From: JBBRWO01 sp038249135
Lineage (GTDB): Bacteria > Actinomycetota > Coriobacteriia > Anaerosomatales > JAAXUF01
DNA length: 64,000 nt
Direction of reading: 5' to 3'
NCBI GenBank assembly: GCA_038249135.1
Contig: JBBRWO010000001.1
Coordinates: 1 to 64,000 of the forward strand
Shown here: positions 49,481 through 56,939 of the stretch, piece by piece
Numbering within the stretch: position 1 is the stretch's first letter
Layout of the letters: each line of letters begins with the position of its first letter
Made by a program: the position numbers and the translations under genes
Notes under the pieces: model-generated
What the model was told of the DNA's origin: nothing
The model's database searches: none
The model's input: only the letters and a program-made list of their open reading frames with translations

Positions 49481-50536
49481 ATGGAACGCGAGAAGGAAAA
49501 GATACTCGACGTCACCAAAGAGCAGATTGAGAAGAAGTTCGGTAAGGGATCGCTGATGAAGCTTGGTGAGCACGCTGCGACGGACCAGGTTGCAGCCATT
49601 CCCACCGGATCGCTTGCCCTCGATGCTGCGTTGGGAATCGTCGGTGTCCCGCGCGGCAGAATCGTTGAGATCTACGGTCCGGAGTCCTCCGGCAAGACGA
49701 CGCTCGCATTGCAGATAGTGGCCGAGGCGCAAGCTGCAGGCGGCGTGGCTGCGTTCATCGATGCGGAGCACGCACTGGATCCCAGTTACGCTTCACGTCT
49801 TGGCGTGGATATCGATGAGATCCTGATCTCACAACCGGACACCGGCGAGCAGGCGCTTGAGATCTGTGACATGTTGGTCCGTAGCGGTGCAATCGATGTC
49901 GTTGTTATCGACTCTGTCGCAGCACTGGTACCAAGGGCCGAGCTCGAAGGCGAGATGGGTGACACCACCGTCGGACTTCAGGCCAGACTCATGAGCCAGG
50001 CGTTGCGTAAGCTCGCAGGATCCCTGTCACGCTCCAACACCACGTGCATCTTCATCAATCAGCTGCGTGAGAAGATCGGTGTCATGTTCGGCAGCCCCGA
50101 GACCACGAGCGGCGGTCGTGCACTGAAGTTCTACTCGACCGTTCGCATCGATGTTCGCCGAATTGACTCGATCAAGCAGGGAACCGAGCTCGTTGGCAAC
50201 CGGGTTCGCGCCAAGGTTGTAAAGAACAAGGTTGCTGCCCCGTTCCGTATCGCCGAGTTCGACTTGATGTACGGAACCGGAATCAGTAAGGAAGGCTCCA
50301 TCCTCGACCTCGGTGTTGAAGAGGGTATCGTTGCCAAGTCCGGTGCCTGGTACACCTACGGTACTGAGCGTCTCGGACAAGGCCGAGAGGCAGCCAAGGA
50401 CTTCTTGCGCGAGAATCCGGCACTTCGTAATGAAATCGAAGTGAAGGTTCGTGATTCACTAGGGCTTCCCGTCAACCAAGCCGCGGTTGTCGAGGCCCCT
50501 GCTGGTTCCGCGAAGCCCGCCGCCGCGGCCAAGTAG
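49481..50536 (+). CDS. recA: recombinase RecA
   Basis: RecA drives strand exchange and triggers LexA self-cleavage. The 351-residue protein has KFGKGSLMKLGEHA near residue 22, Walker A GPESSGKTTLALQ near 66, VVVIDSVAALVPRAELEGEM near 140 and the DNA-binding loop 2 segment INQLREKIGVMFGSPETTSG. It is of normal length with an Ala/Pro-rich tail. GAGG and GGAG sites precede the ATG. recX follows 11 bases downstream. A LexA box lies in its promoter and the lexA gene is 13 kb away in the same window. Confidence 0.98.
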   Translation: MEREKEKILDVTKEQIEKKFGKGSLMKLGEHAATDQVAAIPTGSLALDAALGIVGVPRGRIVEIYGPESSGKTTLALQIVAEAQAAGGVAAFIDAEHALDPSYASRLGVDIDEILISQPDTGEQALEICDMLVRSGAIDVVVIDSVAALVPRAELEGEMGDTTVGLQARLMSQALRKLAGSLSRSNTTCIFINQLREKIGVMFGSPETTSGGRALKFYSTVRIDVRRIDSIKQGTELVGNRVRAKVVKNKVAAPFRIAEFDLMYGTGISKEGSILDLGVEEGIVAKSGAWYTYGTERLGQGREAAKDFLRENPALRNEIEVKVRDSLGLPVNQAAVVEAPAGSAKPAAAAK

Positions 50537-50547
50537 CCGCAGTCACG

Positions 50548-51219
50548 ATGTGCGCGCTCATTTCCAGAATAGAGAGCGTCGGGCCTGATCTTAGGGCCCG
50601 GCGCATCTTCTTTGATAGCGACCCTGACTATCGCACCACGGCTTCCACAGTGGTTAAGCGACTTGCGTTGACCGAGGGGATTGAGGTTGACCGAGCCGTG
50701 CTTGAGACCCAGCTCGCAACTGAGGAACTTCCCCTTGCCAAAGAACGGGCGCTTAAGCTTCTCGGCTATCGGGAACGCTCGGCCTTCGAGGTTCATCGAA
50801 AACTCAGGGACTCCGGCTTTCCCGAGTCGGTCTGCCAGTCGGTCGTCGGTCGGTTCTCGGAGATTGAGTTGATCGACGACGAGCGGTTCGCGTCCGCATG
50901 GACGAGATCGCGCCGTGCAGGTGGGTATGGGGAGAGAAGAATCGCCCGAGAGTTAGCCGAGAAGGGTGTAGCTGCTTCCCTCATCGAGTCGGCGCTCGAG
51001 AGCGATGAACGCGAGAGCGAGACGGACCGCGCCTTTGCGTCATTGCGCGGTAAGACACCTCGCGACAAGGCCGACGGTCACCGTCTGACCAAGAGGCTGC
51101 TCGGACGGGGGTTCTCGCTGTCGGTCGCACGCGAAGCCGTTGGCCGGGCTGGCGGTTTAGCGGACATCGACGCTGGCGGGTCTGACGATGGAGACACCGC
51201 CGATGACCTGCGCAAATAA
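50548..51219 (+). CDS. recX: regulatory protein RecX
   Basis: RecX binds RecA filaments and limits their activity. The 223-residue protein has the RecX helical repeats: ALKLLGYRERSAFEVHRKLR near residue 68, ELIDDERFASAWTRSRRAGG near 108 and RRIARELAEKGVAASLIES near 130. About 60 residues precede the first repeat, and an acidic Asp/Gly tail ends the protein. It lies 11 bases after recA, so it shares the SOS promoter. No good RBS is seen upstream of the ATG. Confidence 0.9.
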   Translation: MCALISRIESVGPDLRARRIFFDSDPDYRTTASTVVKRLALTEGIEVDRAVLETQLATEELPLAKERALKLLGYRERSAFEVHRKLRDSGFPESVCQSVVGRFSEIELIDDERFASAWTRSRRAGGYGERRIARELAEKGVAASLIESALESDERESETDRAFASLRGKTPRDKADGHRLTKRLLGRGFSLSVAREAVGRAGGLADIDAGGSDDGDTADDLRK

Positions 51220-51253
51220 GCACTGAGAACTCAATTTCGGCGGGCGACACTCC

Positions 51254-51283
51254 TTGACGATTCTGCCGCCCAGAGGGTACAGT
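51254..51283 (+). promoter_or_regulatory. predicted rny promoter
   Basis: TTGACG (51254-51259) and TACAGT (51278-51283) are 18 bases apart. Transcription would begin near 51290, giving a leader of about 250 bases before rny. Confidence 0.5.
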
Positions 51284-51539
51284 TTGCGCAGGCATCAAGA
51301 TCACCCGTCGGGTTCTTGGGGAACAGGAATTGTCGGCGGTTCGTATGTTGCAAGCGAAGACGTTCATTTCGGACGACCTATGGGTCGCTTCTTGCGTACT
51401 CGGGTACCTTTCGCTGGGCGCCATGTGATCCTGATGCTGAACGCACGCGTTCGGCATTCTTGCGTCCCCCTGAGCGAGCGCCAAACGCGATGTGACCACC
51501 TACATCAGCGAACGCTCTACTATCGAAAGGAGGGCGCGC
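51284..51539 (+). other. long untranslated leader of rny
   Basis: The recX-rny gap is 320 bases. Apart from the predicted promoter I see no gene, RNA family or strong terminator in it. A 27-codon open frame (ATG near 51343) has no RBS at a proper distance and is not called. Leaders of RNase genes are often targets of autoregulation; no structure was established here. Confidence 0.35.
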
Positions 51540-53078
51540 ATGAATTCCATGGCCGTTGTATTCATCTTCGTCGCATTGATTGCTGGCGCTGCCCTCGGCT
51601 TTGCCGTCAACCGCTTCTTCATGAAGGACCGCACCGCTCGAGCCGCCGAAGAGGCGGACCGTACGGTCAAAGACGCGGAAAAGCAGGCCGAGACGCTCAA
51701 GAAGGAAGCCTTACTCGAGGCTAAGGACCAGATCTTCAAGTTGAAGCAGGAAGCCGAGACGGACGGCAAGGAGCGTCGCAAGGAGATTCAGTCCTTGGAG
51801 TCGCGGCTGGCGGATCGCGAGGCCTCGATTGACCGCCGAGCCGAGTCGCTCGACAAGCGCGAGCACACCCTGTCATCTCAGTCCGGCCAGATCGCCAAGC
51901 GCGAGCAGGACCTCGAGGTTCTCATCACTGAGGAACGCGAGGCTCTTGAGCGCGTAGCCGGGATGACTGCAGACGAGGCACGTGCAGAACTGCTGAATCG
52001 AATCCAGGATGACGTCAAGCACGACGCCGCTGCATTCATTCGTGAGTCTGAGGCCCGCGCTCGCGAGGAGGCGGACAAGAAGGCACGTAACATCGTTGGT
52101 ATCGCCATCCAGCGCGTTGCCGCCGACCACACCGCCGAGTCTACCGTTTCCGTCGTCCACATTCCCAGTGACGACATGAAGGGCCGTATCATCGGCCGAG
52201 AAGGGCGCAACATTCGCGCCTTCGAGCAGATGACCGGCATCAACCTGATCATCGACGACACCCCCGAAGCGGTCATCCTGTCGAGTTTCGACCCGGTGCG
52301 TCGTGAGATCGGTCGCATCACGCTTGAGACTCTGATCGCAGACGGTCGCATTCACCCTGCCCGCATCGAAGAGATGTTCAACAAGGCAGAGCAGCTCGTC
52401 AGCCAAGCCGTTCACGAGGCCGGCGAGCAGGCGGCGTTCGACAGCGGGATTCACGGTCTGCATCCGGAACTGATCCGGACCCTGGGTCGACTCAAGTACC
52501 GCACGAGCTATGGACAGAATGTACTGAAGCATTCGCTTGAGGTTTCCTACCTTGCAGGAGTCATGGCGTCGGAGCTGGGTGTTGACGTACAGCTCGCCAA
52601 GCGCGCTGGTCTGCTTCATGACTTGGGCAAGGCGATTGATCACGAGGTCGAGGGCCCCCACGCGCTAATCGGTGCGGATCTCGCGCGTCGCATGAACGAG
52701 CCCAAGGCCATCGTTCACGCCATCGAAGCTCACCATGGTGATGTCGAGGCGGCGACGGTGGAAGCCGTTCTCGTTCAGGCCGCAGATGCGATCTCGGCTG
52801 CTCGCCCCGGTGCTCGTCGTGAGACTCTCGAGAGCTACATCAAGCGCCTTGAGAAGCTCGAAGCGATCGCCAACGCCCACAAGGGCGTTGAGAAGACCTA
52901 CGCCATGCAGGCCGGACGCGAGATTCGCGTCATGGTCAAGCCCGATCAGATTTCCGACACGGATTCTGTGGTTCTTGCGCGCGATATCGCCAAGCAGATC
53001 GAGGACGAGCTGGAGTATCCCGGTCAGGTTCGCGTCATGGTGATTCGCGAAAGTCGTGCGGTGGATTACGCGAAGTAG
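51540..53078 (+). CDS. rny: ribonuclease Y
   Basis: RNase Y is a membrane-anchored endoribonuclease that starts mRNA decay. The 512-residue protein has an N-terminal membrane helix (VVFIFVALIAGAALGFAV, residues 4-21). A long charged coiled coil runs to about residue 200. The KH domain carries MKGRIIGREGRNIRAFEQMT near residue 214, and the HD domain carries LLHDLGKAIDHE near 360. AAAGGAGGG lies about 8 bases before the ATG at 51540, so an upstream in-frame start is rejected. Position recA-recX-rny-...-spoVS resembles Bacillus recA-rny-ymdB-spoVS. The window also encodes RNase J and PNPase. Confidence 0.97.
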   Translation: MNSMAVVFIFVALIAGAALGFAVNRFFMKDRTARAAEEADRTVKDAEKQAETLKKEALLEAKDQIFKLKQEAETDGKERRKEIQSLESRLADREASIDRRAESLDKREHTLSSQSGQIAKREQDLEVLITEEREALERVAGMTADEARAELLNRIQDDVKHDAAAFIRESEARAREEADKKARNIVGIAIQRVAADHTAESTVSVVHIPSDDMKGRIIGREGRNIRAFEQMTGINLIIDDTPEAVILSSFDPVRREIGRITLETLIADGRIHPARIEEMFNKAEQLVSQAVHEAGEQAAFDSGIHGLHPELIRTLGRLKYRTSYGQNVLKHSLEVSYLAGVMASELGVDVQLAKRAGLLHDLGKAIDHEVEGPHALIGADLARRMNEPKAIVHAIEAHHGDVEAATVEAVLVQAADAISAARPGARRETLESYIKRLEKLEAIANAHKGVEKTYAMQAGREIRVMVKPDQISDTDSVVLARDIAKQIEDELEYPGQVRVMVIRESRAVDYAK

Positions 53079-53106
53079 GTGCGGCATCGCATCGTTTGAG
53101 TGACAC

Positions 53107-53147
53107 GCAGGCGCTCCGGTCGCATCATGGCTGGGGCGCCTGCTTTT
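53107..53147 (+). terminator. intrinsic terminator after rny
   Basis: An 11-bp stem (53107-53117 with 53133-53143, one G-U pair) closes a 15-base loop and is followed by TTTT. It ends rny transcription before the GHKL ATPase gene. Confidence 0.8.
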
Positions 53148-53186
53148 AGAGAACCGCTACGCCCACTCGAGAAGTGATGGACCAGA

Positions 53187-54260
53187 ATGTCGAACGAGGA
53201 TCTACTCGGATTTGTGACTGCAGTGTCGGGTGATGCGTTTCTGAAGGTCGAGGAGAGTCTCGGCGACGGATTTGTTCGCCTGAAGGTATCCGAGGCCGAG
53301 CGCCGTCAGGCGAAACACGATATCCGCAGCGTCGAGGACATTGTCGTCGAGTTGCTACGCAACGCCCGCGACGCTCACGCCAGCCGCATCTTCGTTGCAA
53401 CCACACGCGAGGGCGACCTGCGCACGATGACCTTCGTTGACGACGGGGTAGGTATTCCCACCGCAATGCACGACAAGGTGTTCGAGCCGCGTGTCACCAG
53501 CAAGCTCGAGACCATGGTCATGGATCAGTGGGGAGTGCACGGTCGAGGAATGGCGCTGTTCTCGATTCGCAGTAACGCTTCAGAAGCCCGAATCGCCGCG
53601 TCTGAGCAGCACAAAGGTACGGCGCTGACGATCCTCATCGATTCCGCGCAATTGACCGAGCGCGCGGATCAATCCACGTGGCCAGTGGTCGACAGGGAGC
53701 CTACCGGGGCGTTCAAGGTGTGTCGCGGACCGCATAACATCATCCGCAGGGTTGTGGAGTTCGCTGTGGAGCATCCCGGCATCGATGTGTATATCGGCTC
53801 GCCTGCGGAGGTTGTTGGGACACTCTATTCCCTCACGCGGGATCATGTCGATGCGAGCGACCTGCTGTTCTGTGACGATGCGTCGGCTCTAGCCGTATGG
53901 CAGCGTCCTGGTGGTGTCAGCGACGCCGGGGATCTCACCGAGGTCGCCGAGAGCCTTGCGCTTCCAATCTCTGAGCGAACCGCGCATCGTATCCTTGCTG
54001 GCGAATTGGCGGTGCTGCCGACGGTGTTTCAGAACGTCGCAGGTGCTTCCTCCGCGGCCACGGATTCAGCGCCAGATATCTACCGGGATAGGCGCGGTCT
54101 GAAGATTCACCACACGGATCTGGCGCAGTTCCGAGGGGAGCTCGAGGCAGCGTTCGACAGCATCGCGGAGCGATACTATCTGCATCTCAAGTGCGAACCA
54201 AAGATCATCGTTGGCAAAGATGACATACGGGTCAGGTTCGAGGTCGAGAAAGAGGACTGA
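53187..54260 (+). CDS. GHKL (HATPase_c) ATPase-like protein of unknown function
   Basis: I do not recognise a named family. Residues about 45-155 of this 357-residue protein form a GHKL ATP-binding fold: N-box IVVELLRNARDAHASRI near 50, G1 box VDDGVGIP near 83 and a G2-like GVHGRGMALFSIRS near 114. There is no sensor region, membrane segment or dimerisation/His-phosphotransfer helix, so it is not an ordinary histidine kinase. The layout is closer to MutL/Hsp90/TopoVIB-like ATPases. The remaining 200 residues match nothing I know. It sits between rny and spoVS, where Bacillus carries ymdB. The RBS is weak, and its transcription start is not evident after the rny terminator. Confidence 0.8.
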   Translation: MSNEDLLGFVTAVSGDAFLKVEESLGDGFVRLKVSEAERRQAKHDIRSVEDIVVELLRNARDAHASRIFVATTREGDLRTMTFVDDGVGIPTAMHDKVFEPRVTSKLETMVMDQWGVHGRGMALFSIRSNASEARIAASEQHKGTALTILIDSAQLTERADQSTWPVVDREPTGAFKVCRGPHNIIRRVVEFAVEHPGIDVYIGSPAEVVGTLYSLTRDHVDASDLLFCDDASALAVWQRPGGVSDAGDLTEVAESLALPISERTAHRILAGELAVLPTVFQNVAGASSAATDSAPDIYRDRRGLKIHHTDLAQFRGELEAAFDSIAERYYLHLKCEPKIIVGKDDIRVRFEVEKED

Positions 54261-54281
54261 GCCCTTCGGCTTCACACGCGC

Positions 54282-54287
54282 TATACT
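54282..54287 (+). promoter_or_regulatory. possible -10 element of spoVS
   Basis: TATACT stands alone without a recognisable -35. Downstream, two small hairpins (54347-54362, and 54363-54374 followed by TTTT) lie in the would-be leader. Tentative. Confidence 0.3.
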
Positions 54288-54392
54288 CTAGGGCGGTACG
54301 CACACACAGCCTCGTCGCAGTAGTGATTCTTGTATCTGTCGCACTCGCCGTCACACGACGGCCACCACTAGGTGTTTTACCAGGGAGGGTCC

Positions 54393-54668
54393 GTGGAAGT
54401 CCTTAAGGTCTCGAGCAAGTCCAACCCCAATTCGGTTGCCGGGGCTCTCGCCGGAGTCGTTCGCGAGCAGGGCGCTGCCGAGATTCAGACGGTGGGTGCA
54501 GGCGCTCTCAATCAGGCCATCAAGGCAATCGCCATTGCTCGCGGATTCCTTGCTCCGTCCGGTATGGAGTTGACCTGTGTGCCAGCGTTCGCCGACATCG
54601 AGATCAATGGTGAAGAGCGAACGGCAATCAGGCTTCTGGTTGAGCCGCGCGATATGCATCGTCCGTAA
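54393..54668 (+). CDS. spoVS: stage V sporulation protein S (SpoVS)
   Basis: SpoVS is a small Alba-like protein needed for late sporulation in Bacillus; homologues occur widely, including in non-sporulating species. The 91-residue product begins MEVLKVSSKSNPNSVAGALA and contains GAGALNQAIKAIAIARGFLA, both near-invariant in the family. The GTG at 54393 has GGGAGG about 4 bases upstream. It is followed 9 bases later by a PHP gene. Its presence alone does not show that the organism sporulates. Confidence 0.95.
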   Translation: MEVLKVSSKSNPNSVAGALAGVVREQGAAEIQTVGAGALNQAIKAIAIARGFLAPSGMELTCVPAFADIEINGEERTAIRLLVEPRDMHRP

Positions 54669-54677
54669 GGACTTCGC

Positions 54678-55505
54678 GTGCGCGCGGATCTGCACGTTCA
54701 CTCCACGGCCTCGGACGGGACGCTTTCGCCTCGGGAAGTCGTTGAGCTTGCGGCGCACAACGGCGTGAGTGTGCTCGCCTTGGCTGACCACGACTCGGTC
54801 TCCGGTGTTCAGGAGGCTACCGTCGTCGCCCGTCCACTAGGGATCACGGTGATTCCCGCAGTTGAGCTTTCAGCGTCTGTCACTGAGCGCTCCGTGCACA
54901 TTCTCGGATACTTCATCGACACCACCAACCCAGTTCTTCTCGCCACGCTCACTCGGCTTCGCGCAGCGCGCGTGGAACGGGCGCGGGGCATCGTCTTGGC
55001 GCTCCAGAGTGCCGGCTACGAAGTCTCGCTTGATGAGGTGATGGCGCTATCGGGTGGGGGAGCCGTTGGTCGCACACATATCGCGAGGACTCTCGTCACC
55101 CTTGCGTATGCTGAGAGCGTCTCAGACGCTTTTGAACGTCTGGTAGGGCGCGGTAGACCGTTCTACCGCCCGAAAGCGCACCTGAGCCATGTGGAGGCCA
55201 TCCGGCTGATTGTCGGAGCCGGAGGGATTGCAGTGATCGCGCATCCTGGCGTCTCGGGCACGGAGGACCTCGTTTCGGACCTCGTCCCACTCGGGTTGCG
55301 GGGAGTCGAGGCTCACCATGTGGATCACTCCGCCGAGCAGCGCTCGCAGCTCGTGATACTGGCTCAACGGCTCGGCCTGTTGATGACGGGTGGTACGGAT
55401 TATCACAGTCCGCAGGCGCCGCACCCCGATCTGGGCGAAGTCAGCATTCCTCAAGCCCATCTCCGTGCGTTCCTCGACGCGGGAATGAACGAGGACACGC
55501 GCTAG
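54678..55505 (+). CDS. PHP domain phosphoesterase (YciV/RNase AM-like)
   Basis: The 275-residue protein is a stand-alone PHP metal-dependent phosphoesterase. Its motifs are DLHVHSTASDGTLSP near residue 4, LALADHDSVSG near 34, IPAVELSA, VIAHPGVSG near 190 and GTDYHSP near 240. Such proteins include 3',5'-nucleoside bisphosphate phosphatase and the 5'-3' exoribonuclease RNase AM. AAGGA lies before the GTG at 54678. It forms a unit with spoVS. The exact substrate is not known. Confidence 0.88.
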   Translation: MRADLHVHSTASDGTLSPREVVELAAHNGVSVLALADHDSVSGVQEATVVARPLGITVIPAVELSASVTERSVHILGYFIDTTNPVLLATLTRLRAARVERARGIVLALQSAGYEVSLDEVMALSGGGAVGRTHIARTLVTLAYAESVSDAFERLVGRGRPFYRPKAHLSHVEAIRLIVGAGGIAVIAHPGVSGTEDLVSDLVPLGLRGVEAHHVDHSAEQRSQLVILAQRLGLLMTGGTDYHSPQAPHPDLGEVSIPQAHLRAFLDAGMNEDTR

Positions 55506-55544
55506 GGTGCCGGGCTCAGAATGGGCCTTCAGGTCACCCTCACG

Positions 55545-55553
55545 TGCTACACT
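55545..55553 (+). promoter_or_regulatory. extended -10 directly upstream of miaB
   Basis: TGCTACACT (TGn-TACACT) ends only 10 bases before the miaB ATG. A start of transcription at the normal distance would fall within about 4 bases of the ATG, giving a nearly leaderless mRNA. No RBS is visible before the ATG, which fits. Confidence 0.45.
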
Positions 55554-55563
55554 GCCGAACGCT

Positions 55564-56898
55564 ATGGACACCTACTTGATCCGCACCTTCGGGTGCCAGA
55601 TGAACAAACACGACTCGGAGCGCGTGGCCGGCCTGCTGAACGAGCAGGGGCTGCGTGCGGTTCACGATGCCGAGGAAGCCGATGTCGTCGTGTTCATGAC
55701 ATGCTGCGTGCGTGAGAATGCCGATGAGCGTCTCCGTGGTCAGGTCAAATCACTCAAGAGCGTCAAAGCGGGTCGACCGGGTCAGCTCATCGCTGTGGGC
55801 GGCTGCATCGGGCAGCGAGATGGCGAGCTGCTTCTTCGTCAGATCCCTCATATCGACGTGGTCTTCGGCACGCACAACATCGGTCACCTCCCGGCGCTTC
55901 TCGAGAGCGTCCTGACTGAACGTCAGCCTCAGGTTGAGGTTCTTGCGGAAACCACCGACTTCGCGTCTGAACTGCCGACCGAGCGCGAGCACCCATGGCA
56001 TGCATGGGTGCCGATCACCGTTGGCTGTGACAACTTCTGTTCGTACTGCATCGTTCCGTATGTCCGTGGTCGCGAACGGTCTCGTCCAATGGACTCGATT
56101 GTCAGCGAAGTGACTCAGCTCAGGGCGGACGGCGTCCTTGAGGTCACGTTGCTCGGCCAGAACGTCAATAGCTACGGGCGTGATATCTACGGATCTCCCA
56201 GATTCGCAGAGGTTTTGCGAGCAGTCTCGGACACCGGTATCGAGCGTATCCGATTCGCTACCAGTCACCCAAAGGATCTCTCCCAGGACACTATCGCTGC
56301 CATGGCGGAGCTGCCTACGGTGATGCCGTATCTCCACTTGCCCGTTCAGTCCGGTTCGGACAAGGTGCTCCAGCAGATGAATCGGCACTACACCAATTCT
56401 GACTACCGCGATCTTGTCGGCAGGATTCGTGATGCGATTCCTGACATATCGCTGTCGACCGACATCATCGTTGGTTTTCCGGGCGAGACCGAGGAAGACT
56501 TCGCCGAAACCCTCGATTTGGTGCGTGACGTCACCTACGACCAGGCATTCACGTTCATATACTCGCCACGAGAGGGCACGCCTGCTGCGACACAGCCGGA
56601 TCACGTCGCTCGTGAGGTTTCGCAGATGCGACTGGAGCGCTTGATCGAGGCTGTGCACGCGTCCGCATTCGAACGCTCGACGCACTTCGTTGGGTCGATT
56701 CAGCCGGTGCTCTTCGAGGGCACCAGCAAGCGTGACGACCGGATGCTCGCTGGGCGCGCGCCGTGCAATCGTATGGTGCACGTACGACTTCCTGACGGCG
56801 CGTCTGCCGATGACTATACGGCTCGTATCCTCGACGTATACATCGAGGAAGCGCAGACATGGTTCCTGACTGGGCGGTTGGCGGGTACAAACTCCTAA
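55564..56898 (+). CDS. miaB: tRNA-2-methylthio-N6-dimethylallyladenosine synthase MiaB
   Basis: MiaB is a radical-SAM enzyme that methylthiolates i6A37 of tRNA. The 444-residue protein has the UPF0004 domain with cysteines in IRTFGCQMNKHDSERV, TCCVREN and VGGCIGQR. The radical-SAM cluster motif is GCDNFCSYCIVPYVRGRE near residue 155, and a TRAM domain ends the protein. RTFGCQMN is the MiaB type, distinct from RimO at 46 kb. The ATG at 55564 gives the standard N-terminus; a GTG right after the PHP gene would add 19 unrelated residues. miaA, which makes its substrate, is 1.4 kb downstream. Confidence 0.95.
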   Translation: MDTYLIRTFGCQMNKHDSERVAGLLNEQGLRAVHDAEEADVVVFMTCCVRENADERLRGQVKSLKSVKAGRPGQLIAVGGCIGQRDGELLLRQIPHIDVVFGTHNIGHLPALLESVLTERQPQVEVLAETTDFASELPTEREHPWHAWVPITVGCDNFCSYCIVPYVRGRERSRPMDSIVSEVTQLRADGVLEVTLLGQNVNSYGRDIYGSPRFAEVLRAVSDTGIERIRFATSHPKDLSQDTIAAMAELPTVMPYLHLPVQSGSDKVLQQMNRHYTNSDYRDLVGRIRDAIPDISLSTDIIVGFPGETEEDFAETLDLVRDVTYDQAFTFIYSPREGTPAATQPDHVAREVSQMRLERLIEAVHASAFERSTHFVGSIQPVLFEGTSKRDDRMLAGRAPCNRMVHVRLPDGASADDYTARILDVYIEEAQTWFLTGRLAGTNS

Positions 56899-56939
56899 CG
56901 GGTCGATCTTCTGACCCGGTTCCGACTTGGGAGGTCACC

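Noticed and set aside
51343..51426. A short open frame (27 codons) in the rny leader
   Set aside because: No ribosome binding site at a suitable distance and no sign of conservation can be judged from one sequence.
55750..56781. A 343-codon reverse-strand open frame inside miaB, and a 334-codon one at 58166-59170 inside miaA
   Set aside because: Antisense shadows of well-supported genes.
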